Shown here in pieces: positions 27,326-35,892 of a stretch of 64,000 nt of DNA; position 1 is the first letter of the stretch, and the number at the start of each line of letters is the position of its first letter. The stretch covers positions 86,780 through 150,779 of the forward strand of contig JAJPHF010000077.1 in the NCBI GenBank assembly GCA_021325365.1, written 5' to 3'. The notes under the pieces were generated by a model. That model saw nothing but the letters and a program-made list of their open reading frames with translations, was not told where the DNA came from and did not search any database. Made by a program: the position numbers and the translations under genes. This stretch comes from Pseudomonadota bacterium (lineage in GTDB: Bacteria; Chloroflexota; UBA6077; JAJPHF01).

Positions 27326-28905
27326 CCGGGGCTTGCGGTACCCCACTTTGTGGTCTGGTGCGAGTAGCGCGAAACGGCGGTCCTGCGGATACTGAGGGTC
27401 TCTACCCACCTCAGTGCAGGAGCCGCCGATGCATCCAGCATACGCCGAACTGCTGACCTACATCCAGGACCTCGCCCCGACCTGGCGCAAGACGCAGCAC
27501 GTGGGCTTTGCCCAGTTGCTCGGGGCGCTGTTGGAGCGCCCGACCTTGTGCGAGACGGAGCTGGCCCGCGCCTGGCCCACGGCGGCCCAACCGCTGCATG
27601 GGCGCCTCAAGCGGCTGACGCGGCTGCTCGGCAATCCGCGGCTGGACGAGTTGGCGCTCGCCCAGCGTTGGCTGAAGCTGAGCTACCATTTCAGCGCCGA
27701 TGCGCCGCGGCTCACGGATGGCCGGCCGCTCTTGCCGGTGCTGGTGGATACGACCTACTTCGAGCCGTTCGCCTGTCTGCTGGCGAGTGTGCCGTGCGGC
27801 AGCCGCGGGTTGCCGATCGCCCTCACCACGTACCATCGTACGACCCTGGAGGCCTGCTTCCCGCCTGAGGCGACCTGGCCGACGCCGCATACTGTCCTCC
27901 CCGCGCCCAGCCGCCGTCGGCCCTCGCCCGCCCCCAGCGCCGCCGTGGTGGAGCGGTGGCCGAGCCAGAATCGCATCGAAGAGCGCCTGTTGCAACTAGT
28001 GGCGCACCTCGTCTCGCCCGCCTTGCGCCCGGTGATCGTGGCGGACCGCGGCTTCGCCCGCGCGGACCTGTTTCGGCATCTCCTAGCGCAGCAGCAGGAC
28101 TTCGTGATCCGGATCGATGCCGAGACGCACGTGCAAGAGCACGCCTTTGCGCTGCCCGCCCCGGCCGCTACCGTGCTCGCCTGCCCGCCCGGCCGGCGCC
28201 GCTGGGTGCCTACGGGCACTTATCATTCGACGGAGCGGCTGCCGGTCCATTTGCTCGCGGTACACGACGCGGAGCAAGCGGAGCCGTGGTATCTGGCGAC
28301 CGCTCTTCCCGACGCGGACGCAGGGGAACTGCTCTACCGCTGGCGGATGCGGCTCGAAGCGACCAATCGGGACTTCAAGACGGGGGTGCTCTTGCGGGAA
28401 GGCGACGACCACCACGCGCTCACCCAGCCGCTGCATCTGCACCGCCTGCTGCTCGCGCTGGCCGCCGCCGAGTGGCTCTGCGCGCTCGCCGGGCTGCAAG
28501 CCTACCAGGAGTTCGTGCTCTCCGTGCCGCCCCCAGCGACCCCGGCCGGCGCCCCGCTGGAGGCGCTGCCCGCGCCGGCTGCGGCACCTGCCCCGTTCCC
28601 GCCCGCGCCGGCCGACGAGGGCCCGGCTATGCCACCCCCGGTCCTGCCGCACCGCGGGCCGACCCCGCGGCTACCGCCCGGGCTGCGGCGCTTCGCCGTC
28701 CGCGGCTGGCTCAGCTACGTCCGGCTGGGCCTCGAAGTACTCCGGGCCCCTGACCTCCAGCTGCTCCTGCGCAGGATGCTCGATTGGCTCGGCACATATC
28801 TGTGGACCTACACGCCGCTCTGGCGCCCCCGTCAAGAGCGCTACCGCCGCCTCCATTGGTGGCCCGATGCCGCCTGACTCCTAAATGGGGTACCGCAAGC
28901 TGCCG
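27326..28905 (+). mobile_element. IS4-type insertion sequence, copy A
   Basis: About 1.58 kb bounded by inverted ends with the core GCTTGCGGTACCCCA (27331-27345) and its complement (28886-28900), encoding one full transposase. Exact termini and target duplication are not resolved because both flanks contain CCGGGG runs. The matching element at 29002-30555 lies in inverted orientation. Confidence 0.8.
27429..28877 (+). CDS. IS4-family DDE transposase (copy A)
   Basis: 482 residues. DDE residues are visible: Asp in 'LPVLVDTTYFE', Asp in 'IVADRGFARADL', and the IS4 YREK signature Y-2-R-3-E-6-K in 'YRWRMRLEATNRDFK'. A Pro/Ala-rich insert of ~60 residues lies near the C-terminus before 'RRFAVRGWLSYVRLGLE'. 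Full-length with no frameshift. It catalyses cut-and-paste transposition of the surrounding element. Clearly related to the protein at 29029-30447, with most blocks identical. Confidence 0.92.
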   Translation: MHPAYAELLTYIQDLAPTWRKTQHVGFAQLLGALLERPTLCETELARAWPTAAQPLHGRLKRLTRLLGNPRLDELALAQRWLKLSYHFSADAPRLTDGRPLLPVLVDTTYFEPFACLLASVPCGSRGLPIALTTYHRTTLEACFPPEATWPTPHTVLPAPSRRRPSPAPSAAVVERWPSQNRIEERLLQLVAHLVSPALRPVIVADRGFARADLFRHLLAQQQDFVIRIDAETHVQEHAFALPAPAATVLACPPGRRRWVPTGTYHSTERLPVHLLAVHDAEQAEPWYLATALPDADAGELLYRWRMRLEATNRDFKTGVLLREGDDHHALTQPLHLHRLLLALAAAEWLCALAGLQAYQEFVLSVPPPATPAGAPLEALPAPAAAPAPFPPAPADEGPAMPPPVLPHRGPTPRLPPGLRRFAVRGWLSYVRLGLEVLRAPDLQLLLRRMLDWLGTYLWTYTPLWRPRQERYRRLHWWPDAA

Positions 28906-28911
28906 GGGCTT

Positions 28912-29003
28912 GGGGTGCCCCTTAGAGTTTTGCGGCCGAACTCGACGGCGGCTTGCTGACGGGACCGGCGCCTTCGAGAGCGCAAAAGATTAAGGGGCAC
29001 CCC
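28912..29003. mobile_element. 92-bp inverted-repeat element between the two IS copies (MITE-like)
   Basis: Ends are imperfect inverted repeats of 23 bases: GGGGTGCCCCTTAGAGTTTTGCG (read as GGGGTGCCCCTTA plus 10 more; 28912-28934) against the complement of 28981-29003, with 20 of 23 matching. It has no coding capacity. The sequence differs from the IS ends, so it may be a separate miniature element or a remnant of an older insertion. Confidence 0.6.
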
Positions 29004-30555
29004 GGGGCTTGCGGTACCCGACTTGGAGTCAGGCGGCGTCGGGCCACCAATGGAGTCGGCGGTAGCGCCGCTGCCAAGGACGCCAGAGTGGGGTTATGGT
29101 GACGAGATAGGCGCCCAGCCAGTCAATGGCGCGGCGGACGAGCCGGCGCAGGTCGGGGGCGCGGAGACATTCGAGGCCGAGGCGGACATAGCTGAGCCAG
29201 CCGCGGACCGCGAAGCGGCGCAGCCAGCGGGGCAGGAGCGGCGTGGCGCCGCGCTGGGGCAGCACCGGTGGGGGCAGCGCGGGCCCGTCGTCGGGCGCCG
29301 GGGTGGAGTCGGGGAGCGCGGCGGTGGGGGGCGCCGGCGCGGGTGCGGCGAGGGGGTGGGGGAGATCGTGCGCGGCTTGGAGCCCCGTGAGCGCACAGAG
29401 CCATTCGGCGGCGGCGAGCGCCGGGAGGAGCCGGTGCCCAGGGAGCGGCTGGGTGAGCGCGTGGTGGTCGTCGCCCTCCCGCAAGAGCACGCCGGTCTTG
29501 AAGTCGCGATTGGTGCACTCCAGGCGCATGCGCCAGCGGTACAGGTGCTCGCTCGCGTCGGCGTCCGCGAGGGTGCTCGCCAGATACCACGGCTCAGCTT
29601 GTCCCGCGTCATGCACCGCCAGCAAGTGAACCGGCACCCGGGCGGTTCCGTGGTAAGTGCCCTGGGGGTACCAGCGCCGCTCGCCCACCGGACAGGCGAG
29701 TTCGGCCGCCGCCGGCCCCGGCCAGGCAAAGGCGTGGCGTTGGACGTGCGTCTCAGCGTCGATGCGGATGACGAAGTCCTGCTGCTGGGCCTGGAGCGTG
29801 CGGAACAACTCGGCGCGCGCGAAGCCCCGATCCGCCACGATCACCGGGCGCAGCGCGGGGGAGACGAGGTGGTGCATGAGCCGGAACAACTGCTCTTCGA
29901 TGCGGTTTTGGCTCAGCCAGGGGGTCACCGCGGCCGCGGCGGGCGCCGGGCGGGGCTGGCCGCGGCGGGCGGGCCAGAGAGGAGTATGCGGGGTCGGCCA
30001 GGTCGCCTCGGGCGGGAAGCACGCGGCGAGTGTGGTGCGGTGATAAGTCGTCAGGGCAAGCGGCACCCCCCGACTGCCACACGGCACGCTCGCCAACAAA
30101 CAGGCGAACGGCTCAAAGTACGTGGTATCGACCAGCACCGGCAGCAGCGGCCGCCCATCGGTCACGGTGGGCGTGTCCGTACTGAAGTGGTAGCTCAGCT
30201 TCAGCCAGCGCTGCGCCAGCGCCAACTCATCCAGCCGCGGATTACTCAGCAGCCGGGTGAGCCTCTTGAGCCGCCCGTGGAGCGGCTGGTCCGGCCGTGG
30301 CCAGGCGCGCGCCAACTCCGTTGCGCAGAGCGTGGGGCGCTCCAAGAGGGCGCCCAGCAGGTGCGCAAATCCTTCGTGCTGGGTCTGGCGCCAGGTGGGC
30401 GCCAGATGCTGGACGTACGTCACCAGGGCGGCGTATGCTGCGCTCATCGGCGGCTCCCGGATGTGAGGTGGTAAGAGACCTTCAGTGTCCGGGGGAGTCG
30501 CCCTTTCGCGCTAGGCGGTCCCGTTCTCTAAGTGGGGTACCGCAAGCTGCCGGGG
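29002..30555 (-). mobile_element. IS4-type insertion sequence, copy B (inverted)
   Basis: About 1.55 kb with ends GCTTGCGGTACCCGACT (29007-29023) and the complement of GCTTGCGGTACCCCACT (30531-30547), 16 of 17 identical. It encodes one complete transposase on the minus strand. Together with copy A it forms a tail-to-tail pair. Confidence 0.8.
29029..30447 (-). CDS. IS4-family DDE transposase (copy B)
   Basis: 472 residues, full-length. DDE residues match copy A: 'LPVLVDTTYFE', 'IVADRGFARAEL' and 'YRWRMRLECTNRDFK'. The proteins are largely identical across blocks such as 'TYVQHLAPTWRQTQHEGFAH' and diverge most in the Pro/Ala-rich segment and around the middle. The divergence suggests related but not recently duplicated elements, arguing against a young composite transposon. 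Confidence 0.92.
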   Translation of the reverse strand: MSAAYAALVTYVQHLAPTWRQTQHEGFAHLLGALLERPTLCATELARAWPRPDQPLHGRLKRLTRLLSNPRLDELALAQRWLKLSYHFSTDTPTVTDGRPLLPVLVDTTYFEPFACLLASVPCGSRGVPLALTTYHRTTLAACFPPEATWPTPHTPLWPARRGQPRPAPAAAAVTPWLSQNRIEEQLFRLMHHLVSPALRPVIVADRGFARAELFRTLQAQQQDFVIRIDAETHVQRHAFAWPGPAAAELACPVGERRWYPQGTYHGTARVPVHLLAVHDAGQAEPWYLASTLADADASEHLYRWRMRLECTNRDFKTGVLLREGDDHHALTQPLPGHRLLPALAAAEWLCALTGLQAAHDLPHPLAAPAPAPPTAALPDSTPAPDDGPALPPPVLPQRGATPLLPRWLRRFAVRGWLSYVRLGLECLRAPDLRRLVRRAIDWLGAYLVTITPLWRPWQRRYRRLHWWPDAA

Positions 30556-30732
30556 GGCGCCGAGGGTGTAGGATAGGTGGGTCCCCTTGACTGCACGACG
30601 GACCCGTAGGGGAATTGTGCGGGCGGTGCTGGCTTGAACGGCTGGTAGCCGAGGGATTAGCCTGCGGTGCCACCATGACAGGGTCATCCGGTAGACTCGG
30701 ATTGCTTACAGTGCCTTTCAAAAGCCGGACAG

Positions 30733-31329
30733 CTATGAGGAGCATGACCCATCGGGCATCTCCGCAGGGTCAGACACAACGCGCGCGTCTCGCGCCTCTA
30801 CGCGGTCGGATAGCAAGTGGAGTGTAAACAGAACATCGGAGAGCCAGAACGTACCGGAGGGCGTCTGCACGACCATGTGCAGCCGGCCCATGTCGCCGGC
30901 TTGAAAACCTTCAGGGAACGCGAGTAACCTCACGAGTCCCGTCTGCGAGGTCTTATCTGTAGACCCAGACCAGGTCAGGAGTCCCAGCGCACGGATGTCG
31001 CCCTCAGCGAGGGGGAGCGCGCGTGCGCCATCTCGACTAAGCGTGAACGCTTCGACTGAAGCCCTCACAGACGAAGTAGTAGTCACCGTGGGAGGGCCAT
31101 CCACTTCGAGTAGCCAACGGATTCCCTCAATAATAGTCGGATAGGAGGGACTATAGGTGGCATCATCCGCCGTCAGTGCCAGTCGCGCAGTGTATCCAAA
31201 GCAGCTTATTGAGGTCTCCGCAACTACAGAAGGCGTTGCAGGATGGGTCACGGCAGAAGGGCCGCAGCCGATAGAGAGTACCACCAGGGTAAGCATTGTT
31301 CGGAAGGCCCGTGCTCTTTGGCCCATCAT
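30733..31329 (-). CDS. hypothetical lipoprotein, 198 aa
   Basis: The N-terminus is a signal peptide with lipobox-like end (FRTMLTLVVLSIGC), suggesting a lipid-anchored extracytoplasmic protein. The mature part ('AETSISCFGYTARLALTADD', 'WLLEVDGPPTVTTTSS', 'GRLHMVVQTPSGTFWL') looks beta-rich. I do not recognise the family. It is flanked by an IS and other secreted hypotheticals in a lower-GC accessory segment. Confidence 0.6.
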   Translation of the reverse strand: MMGQRARAFRTMLTLVVLSIGCGPSAVTHPATPSVVAETSISCFGYTARLALTADDATYSPSYPTIIEGIRWLLEVDGPPTVTTTSSVRASVEAFTLSRDGARALPLAEGDIRALGLLTWSGSTDKTSQTGLVRLLAFPEGFQAGDMGRLHMVVQTPSGTFWLSDVLFTLHLLSDRVEARDARVVSDPAEMPDGSCSS

Positions 31330-31488
31330 GCTCGCCTCTTGCGCACACCTATTCTAGAATACCATACGAGCCTCTGTATCGACGTGCCAGATGGACCTAC
31401 ACGGGGACGCGGAGCGCCATAGTCGGGGAGTGGCTCCCCATCCACTCCTCGACTGTGGCATTTGAAGGCTCGCCGGCCTAGCCACGGA

Positions 31489-31818
31489 CTAGCGCCTTCG
31501 GAGTTGTAGCTCCTGAACCTCGACCCGCCTGACCTCTTTGCCGTCTGCCAAGGTCACGACGCGCATCGGGATTTGGTCGCTCTCACGATACGTCACCTCG
31601 CGCCGCACGCGTGTCACTGCAGCGGCCCCGGGCCCGAACGAGTGGGCGCTGGCTGCCGAGCCAGGCGCCGGAGTAACCACCACTGTCGGTGGCGGCTGAA
31701 CAGTCTCCTCCACCGCGACCGTTATCAGCCCTGCAGTGCCGCGAGTTACGGACGCGCCGAGCGCTCTCGTCAACTCTGCAGCGAAGCCCGGCTTCAGCCA
31801 GTCGTCAGGAGATGTCAA
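31489..31818 (-). CDS. C-terminal part of a LolA-like secreted protein (probable frameshift)
   Basis: 109 residues as an open frame starting at a TTG that overlaps the stop of the next entry. The content ('MTSPDDWLKPGFAAELTRAL', then a beta-rich end 'VRREVTYRESDQIPMRVVTL') looks like the continuation of the upstream protein rather than a separate gene. Adding one base near 31823 would join them as RDFLTSPDDW. The C-terminal strand pattern resembles LolA/MucB-type outer proteins. Confidence 0.5.
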   Translation of the reverse strand: MTSPDDWLKPGFAAELTRALGASVTRGTAGLITVAVEETVQPPPTVVVTPAPGSAASAHSFGPGAAAVTRVRREVTYRESDQIPMRVVTLADGKEVRRVEVQELQLRRR

Positions 31819-32207
31819 GAATCCCTGCTGGTGCGTCTGTACACGCTCCTGGCCGTCTCGCGCCTCTTATATATGCTCCTAGTCCCATCAACAGTCCAGG
31901 TAGTCCCGACGATACCCTGCTTCTGACCGCCCGCCCCCGGCTCCTCCGAGTGGTCCAGCAGAGTGATGCGGAAATGGCGCTGATCCGTGTACTCTAACCG
32001 TAGGCGCTGAGTGCCAACCGCACCGTTGCGCCCCAGACCAGCGGCGGTTTCCAACCACACCATCGTGAATGCTGGCCACTGCGTCGGTGGCGCCATTCCT
32101 GGCTGTGGTGTGGGAACCTGTGCTGCCACACTACTGGCCACTGCTATCGTCAGCAGCACCCCTGCGCTGGCCAGCCCGAACCGTACTTTGCTCAAGGATA
32201 GTCGCAT
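31815..32207 (-). CDS. secreted hypothetical protein, N-terminal part (probable frameshift)
   Basis: 130 residues with a clear signal peptide (FGLASAGVLLTIAVASSVAA). A mature part follows, 'FTMVWLETAAGLGRNGAVGT' and 'RLRLEYTDQRHFRITLLDHS', which looks like the first half of a LolA/MucB-type lipid- or signal-binding fold. The frame ends at TGA, and the remaining domain continues in the next frame (31489-31818). Together they would make a single ~238-residue protein. Confidence 0.55.
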   Translation of the reverse strand: MRLSLSKVRFGLASAGVLLTIAVASSVAAQVPTPQPGMAPPTQWPAFTMVWLETAAGLGRNGAVGTQRLRLEYTDQRHFRITLLDHSEEPGAGGQKQGIVGTTWTVDGTRSIYKRRETARSVYRRTSRDS

Positions 32208-32241
32208 GATGTCACTCCATCACCACGTGCAGGATGGTTCG

Positions 32242-32805
32242 TCAACAGACTTGTGTGCCTACCTTGTAGCCATAGTTATAGTAGAGGTCGTGGAAGTACT
32301 GTTGTGAACACCAAGCGTATGAGTTGCCCACCGCTCCAGACCAATAGATGAGCCGCATCTCAACTTGGACAGGCTCCGGATCAGTGCCCCCGGCAATCCC
32401 TCCACTGTCACTCTCCCACGGAACCTGGTTACTATGTACAGTCCCAGCACCCCAGTATGCGCCAGGATATGGAGCCCAGCCTCCCCCATACAGATGCCAG
32501 TCCATAGCATAATAGCGTTGCCAGTATGCGCAGCCGCCATATCCACAACTGCCCTGGTAAGCTCGCAGGTTGATCGTAGCTGCCGTCAGAACCGGGGGGC
32601 TATAGTTGTAATCGTACACAGGACCCCAGTATACGATCGCGCACCCGTACTTGGAGTTGCTTGGTGAATCCGGCTGTCCGTATGTGGCGAATGTGGCATC
32701 ACAAGTCCATGTGGTGGAGTACTGCGCCAAGACTTGTGCTGGTGCAAGACCCGTGGTAAGTACGACTAGTAACGCCAGCCCGGACCGGAGATATTGCCGT
32801 CGCAC
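32242..32805 (-). CDS. secreted Tyr/Gly/Trp-rich protein, 187 aa
   Basis: Signal peptide (SGLALLVVLTTGLAPAQVLA) then a mature chain unusually rich in Tyr, Gly, Trp and Cys, for example 'SCGYGGCAYWQRYYAMDWHL' and 'YFHDLYYNYGYKVGTQVC'. Six Cys suggest disulfides. The composition resembles surface or matrix-type proteins. I do not recognise the family. The DNA is less GC-rich than most of the window, consistent with recent acquisition. Confidence 0.6.
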   Translation of the reverse strand: MRRQYLRSGLALLVVLTTGLAPAQVLAQYSTTWTCDATFATYGQPDSPSNSKYGCAIVYWGPVYDYNYSPPVLTAATINLRAYQGSCGYGGCAYWQRYYAMDWHLYGGGWAPYPGAYWGAGTVHSNQVPWESDSGGIAGGTDPEPVQVEMRLIYWSGAVGNSYAWCSQQYFHDLYYNYGYKVGTQVC

Positions 32806-32992
32806 GTTCTTCCTCCGATGAGTTCACACATACCGCTGTTCTAAGGCGCTCCAAGTACCTACGTGTTCATCGCAATGGCGTTGCTCCTTTGGCTCTACGC
32901 ATCATGCCAACTCCTTGATGGTCTGACGCTCGTGAAGCTGGACTCAGTGTAGGCAGGGTAAGCCGCAGGGCACTACGCCACAAGGGGGAAAA

Positions 32993-33031
32993 CCGCCATC
33001 TTTGTGGCGGAAACCCGCCATCCTCTGGCGG
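32993..33031. promoter_or_regulatory. tandem CCGCCA-N-TGGCGG dyads
   Basis: Two inverted repeats, CCGCCA-N6-TGGCGG (32993-33010) and CCGCCA-N5-TGGCGG (33015-33031), begin 22 bp apart, about two helical turns, and are separated by AAAC. They lie between the decayed response regulator (minus strand, ending 33104) and the secreted protein starting at 32805. They could be an operator upstream of the latter or a processing structure. No T-run follows. Confidence 0.5.
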
Positions 33032-33103
33032 AAAACCGACAGGGCGCGGTGACGTGTGGGAGAGCAGGATTGGAGGCTCTTGGCTGTGCTGGGAGGAATG
33101 GGA

Positions 33104-33445
33104 TTAGCCCGTGAGAGCACCCGGGGGGAGCAGGCCTCGTTCCTGGGCTGCGCGGACGAGCTCGGCCGAGGTGTGCGCGTCGAGCTTCGCCCGCAGGTCA
33201 GCCAGGTGGCGCTCTACGGTTCTGGGGGAGAGGCTCAGGCGCTTTGAGATCTCGGCCGTGCGTTGACCAGCAGCCAGCAGGTGGAGCACTTCGCGCTCGC
33301 GTTCGGAGATCACCGCGGAATCCGGCCTCCGCGGCGAGTGCGCTCCGGTGGTTACGGTCACCGTGCGGCCCTGAGCCACGGCACGTACCGCGGCTACGAG
33401 CTCGTCAATTGACGCCGTCTTCGACACAAGGCCGCTGGTGCCCAT
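33104..33445 (-). CDS. NarL/LuxR-type DNA-binding domain, separated from its receiver by an in-frame stop
   Basis: 113 residues: the last receiver helix with the conserved Lys ('SGLVSKTASIDELVAAV') and a full LuxR helix-turn-helix ('ISEREREVLHLLAAGQRTAE', 'SKRLSLSPRTVERHLADLRA'). It is in the same frame as the receiver at 33473-33817, interrupted by a single TAG. It is thus the C-terminal half of a NarL-type response regulator. Internal initiation at 33445 could still make a stand-alone DNA-binding domain. Confidence 0.65.
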   Translation of the reverse strand: MGTSGLVSKTASIDELVAAVRAVAQGRTVTVTTGAHSPRRPDSAVISEREREVLHLLAAGQRTAEISKRLSLSPRTVERHLADLRAKLDAHTSAELVRAAQERGLLPPGALTG

Positions 33446-33472
33446 TTGGAGGAGGGACCGGTGATCCCATAC

Positions 33473-33817
33473 CTAGTCATACGCCGTCACGAGGAGCACC
33501 GCGACCTGCGGGAACGAGACGCGTACCCGCTGCACTACTTCCGGCCCGTCCATGCCGCGCAGGCACAGCTCCAGGATCACCACGTCGGGCAGGCCGTGCT
33601 CGATCAGGGCGAGCCCCGCCAGGCCATCGCTCGCCAGGCCCACTACTTCGATGCTACCCGCCTGCTCCAGCACCGCCCGCTGCATCTCCGCTACGAGATG
33701 GTCGTCGATGATAACGACGCGGATAGGCGAGCGGTCGCGCTGCTGAGCTGCTCTTAGCGAGCGTAGTATGGGGCGTGACTGCTCGGAGTCAGGTTCGCTC
33801 GTGGGAGGCGTTGCCAT
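33473..33817 (-). CDS. response regulator receiver domain, truncated by TAG
   Basis: 114 residues: the first part of a CheY-like receiver, with the acidic pair 'RVVIIDDHLVAEMQR' and Thr in 'VAVLLVTAYD'. The phosphoacceptor position reads 'VVILELCLRGMDG', a Glu instead of Asp. The frame stops at TAG, after which the same frame continues 'VWDHRSLLQMGTSG' into the DNA-binding domain. It is therefore probably a nonsense-mutated regulator, possibly already phosphorylation-independent. Confidence 0.65.
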   Translation of the reverse strand: MATPPTSEPDSEQSRPILRSLRAAQQRDRSPIRVVIIDDHLVAEMQRAVLEQAGSIEVVGLASDGLAGLALIEHGLPDVVILELCLRGMDGPEVVQRVRVSFPQVAVLLVTAYD

Positions 33818-34055
33818 GGCGACGCTCGCTGATGTCCGATAGTGCTACCCTGGTATCAATATGAACGACGCGCGTCGCGAAACGTTACATGAGAGTTCGC
33901 TTACGTTCTCCCGGTTTTCGGGGACCGCGCGGATAGGGAGGGGAAGAGAGCAGAGGAGATATTGCAGAGGGGAGACTGAGCCATGTGGCAAGCGACTGCC
34001 GAAGCGGGCCGTGACGATACGCCGGCGGGCGGCCGATAGGCGAGCCGCGGGCTAC

Positions 34056-34844
34056 TTACTGTGCGGACCGCTCCAGGTCGAGCACCGGCCCGATGACCGT
34101 GTCCTTCGTCTCGACGCGCACGACTCGCTGTGGCTTCGCGACATCTTCGATCGCTACCAAAAGGCACTCCTCGGCACCCCGCGCTAGTCGGTCCAAATCG
34201 TGCGCCAGTGCGACGCTCTGCTGGATCAACTCCAGGGTCCCCCTCGCAACAGCTAGGTTGTTGTTCAATCGGCTGCCAACCTCCCGCGCCGCGAGGGCGA
34301 TGCCTTCCAGCCGGGCCTTCTCTCGTTCGGCCTGGCGCGCGTCTTCTTCCACTCGTTTGCGTTCGGTAATGTCGCGGTAGTTCGCAACGATGGCCCCCGT
34401 CGCTGGCTCGTGGAGCAGATTCGTGCTCGCGCTCTCCAGCCACCGCCAGGAGCCATCCTTATGGCGTGCCCGGACGTGGCGTATCACTATTTGCCCCGGC
34501 CGCTGCAGCAGCTCGGCAAATGCTCTGGTTGCCAGCTCATAGTCCTCTGGATGGATTAACTCGAAGGCGCTGCGCCCAACCAGCTCTTCGGGGAGGTAGC
34601 CGAGGACCCGGCTGGTCGAGGGGCTGAGGTACAGCACGATACCGGCAGTGTCCAGCAGGACAATCGCATCGGGGCTGTGCTCGACGAGCGTGCGGAAGCG
34701 CTCGGCGCTCGCGCGCAGCGCCGTCTCCACCTGATTGCGCTGCGCTACGTCCCGTTCGAGCGCGGCGACCTGCTGTCGCAATCGCCGCAATTCCGCCCTG
34801 AGCTGGTCTGCGTCGCTACTGGGAGAGAATGCATCCTGATCCAT
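34056..34844 (-). CDS. PAS-domain sensor protein without histidine kinase catalytic domain
   Basis: 262 residues from the ATG at 34844, with GGAGGGG upstream. A coiled-coil-like start ('LRAELRRLRQQVAALERDVA') leads to a PAS domain, roughly residues 40-165 ('FRTLVEHSPDAIVLLDTAG' to 'ANYRDITERKRVEE'). A dimerisation-like helix follows, 'LAAREVGSRLNNNLAVARGT'. In related kinases this region carries the phosphoacceptor His in an 'H-D/E-L-N-N' motif; here that position is Ser. No ATPase domain follows. It is likely a truncated kinase or a ligand-sensing partner of the neighbouring decayed regulator. Confidence 0.75.
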   Translation of the reverse strand: MDQDAFSPSSDADQLRAELRRLRQQVAALERDVAQRNQVETALRASAERFRTLVEHSPDAIVLLDTAGIVLYLSPSTSRVLGYLPEELVGRSAFELIHPEDYELATRAFAELLQRPGQIVIRHVRARHKDGSWRWLESASTNLLHEPATGAIVANYRDITERKRVEEDARQAEREKARLEGIALAAREVGSRLNNNLAVARGTLELIQQSVALAHDLDRLARGAEECLLVAIEDVAKPQRVVRVETKDTVIGPVLDLERSAQ

Positions 34845-35130
34845 GACTGACCCCTCCGCCCACAAGCCTCTTACAACCCTCCGAGTCTAACCCTCAGACT
34901 CCGCGTGCCTTCATGCGCCGTAGCTCCTGCGTCCTCCTGCTAAACGGATGGCTGGGCGGCACGTTACAGAGGGGCGCTGGTGCCGCTACGGCGAGGCGCT
35001 GGTGTATCATGACCGTGTTCCCCGGGCGCCGGGGCGGGGCGCCGTGTGGACGTGGGCTGGCCGAGGCGCGGCCCGCGCGAGGGCGCGCGGGCGAGCGCAG
35101 GTCCACGTCGTTCGTGGAGGAGAGGACCTG

Positions 35131-35892
35131 ATGGCGGAACGGGTGTGGGATCGCTTCCTGACCGAGCAGGACAAGGCGCAGCTCCAGCTCGTCAAGCGCG
35201 TGAAGGTGGGCTTCGGCACGCGGCCAGCGCTGCTGCTGATCGACAACTACCGCGGCGTCCTGGGCGACCAGCCCGAGCCGCTGCTGGACATGGTCAAGAC
35301 GTGGCCCGGCGGCATGGGCCTCGCCGGCTGGGAGGGCCTAGCGCGCGTCAAGGAGCTGCTCGGCGTGGCCCGCGAGGTGGGCATCCCGGTGATCCACGTC
35401 ACGGGCCTGCACGAGGACGCCTCGGGCGTGCCGGGCTGGCGCGAGTCGTCGCACCGCATGCCGCCCAAGCAGTTCAAGGACGAGGCGGAGGCCGACCGCA
35501 ACCGCCGCAAGTACGACATCCCCGACGAGATCGCCCCGCTGCCGGGCGAGGTGCTGCTGCGGAAGTCGTCCCCGAGCGCGTTCTGGGGCACGCCGCTCGC
35601 CGGCCACCTGAACTACCTCGACGTGGACACGATCATCGTCTGCGGCGAGAGCACCAGCGGCTGCGTCCGCGCGTCGGTCGTCGAGGGCTGCACCTACCGC
35701 TACCGCATGATCGTGGCCGAGGAAGCGTGCTACGACCGCCACGAGGCGTGCCACGCCATCAACCTGTTCGACATGGACCAGAAGTACGCCGACGTGCTGC
35801 CGCTCGCCGAGATCATCCAGTGGCTGCGCAACTGGAAGGCCCAGCAGAGCGCGGGCGAGCGCGAGCTGGCCGGGAGCGCCGCCGTCCGTTAA
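35131..35892 (+). CDS. isochorismatase-family cysteine hydrolase (N-carbamoylsarcosine amidase-like)
   Basis: 253 residues with the full catalytic set: Asp38 ('ALLLIDNYRG'), Lys145 ('VLLRKSSPSAFWGTPL') and Cys178 ('VCGESTSGCVRASVVEG'). This differs from the family member at 5590-6273, where Cys is Gly. Such enzymes hydrolyse amides or ureas such as N-carbamoylsarcosine or nicotinamide. The ~30-residue N-terminal extension resembles N-carbamoylsarcosine amidohydrolases. GGAGGAGAGG precedes the ATG. It stands alone, and its proximity to a decayed two-component system is not functionally informative. Confidence 0.88.
   Translation: MAERVWDRFLTEQDKAQLQLVKRVKVGFGTRPALLLIDNYRGVLGDQPEPLLDMVKTWPGGMGLAGWEGLARVKELLGVAREVGIPVIHVTGLHEDASGVPGWRESSHRMPPKQFKDEAEADRNRRKYDIPDEIAPLPGEVLLRKSSPSAFWGTPLAGHLNYLDVDTIIVCGESTSGCVRASVVEGCTYRYRMIVAEEACYDRHEACHAINLFDMDQKYADVLPLAEIIQWLRNWKAQQSAGERELAGSAAVR

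Noticed and set aside
27326..30555. composite transposon carrying a passenger gene
   Set aside because: The two IS copies enclose only 92 non-coding bases and their proteins have diverged, so no cargo is moved.
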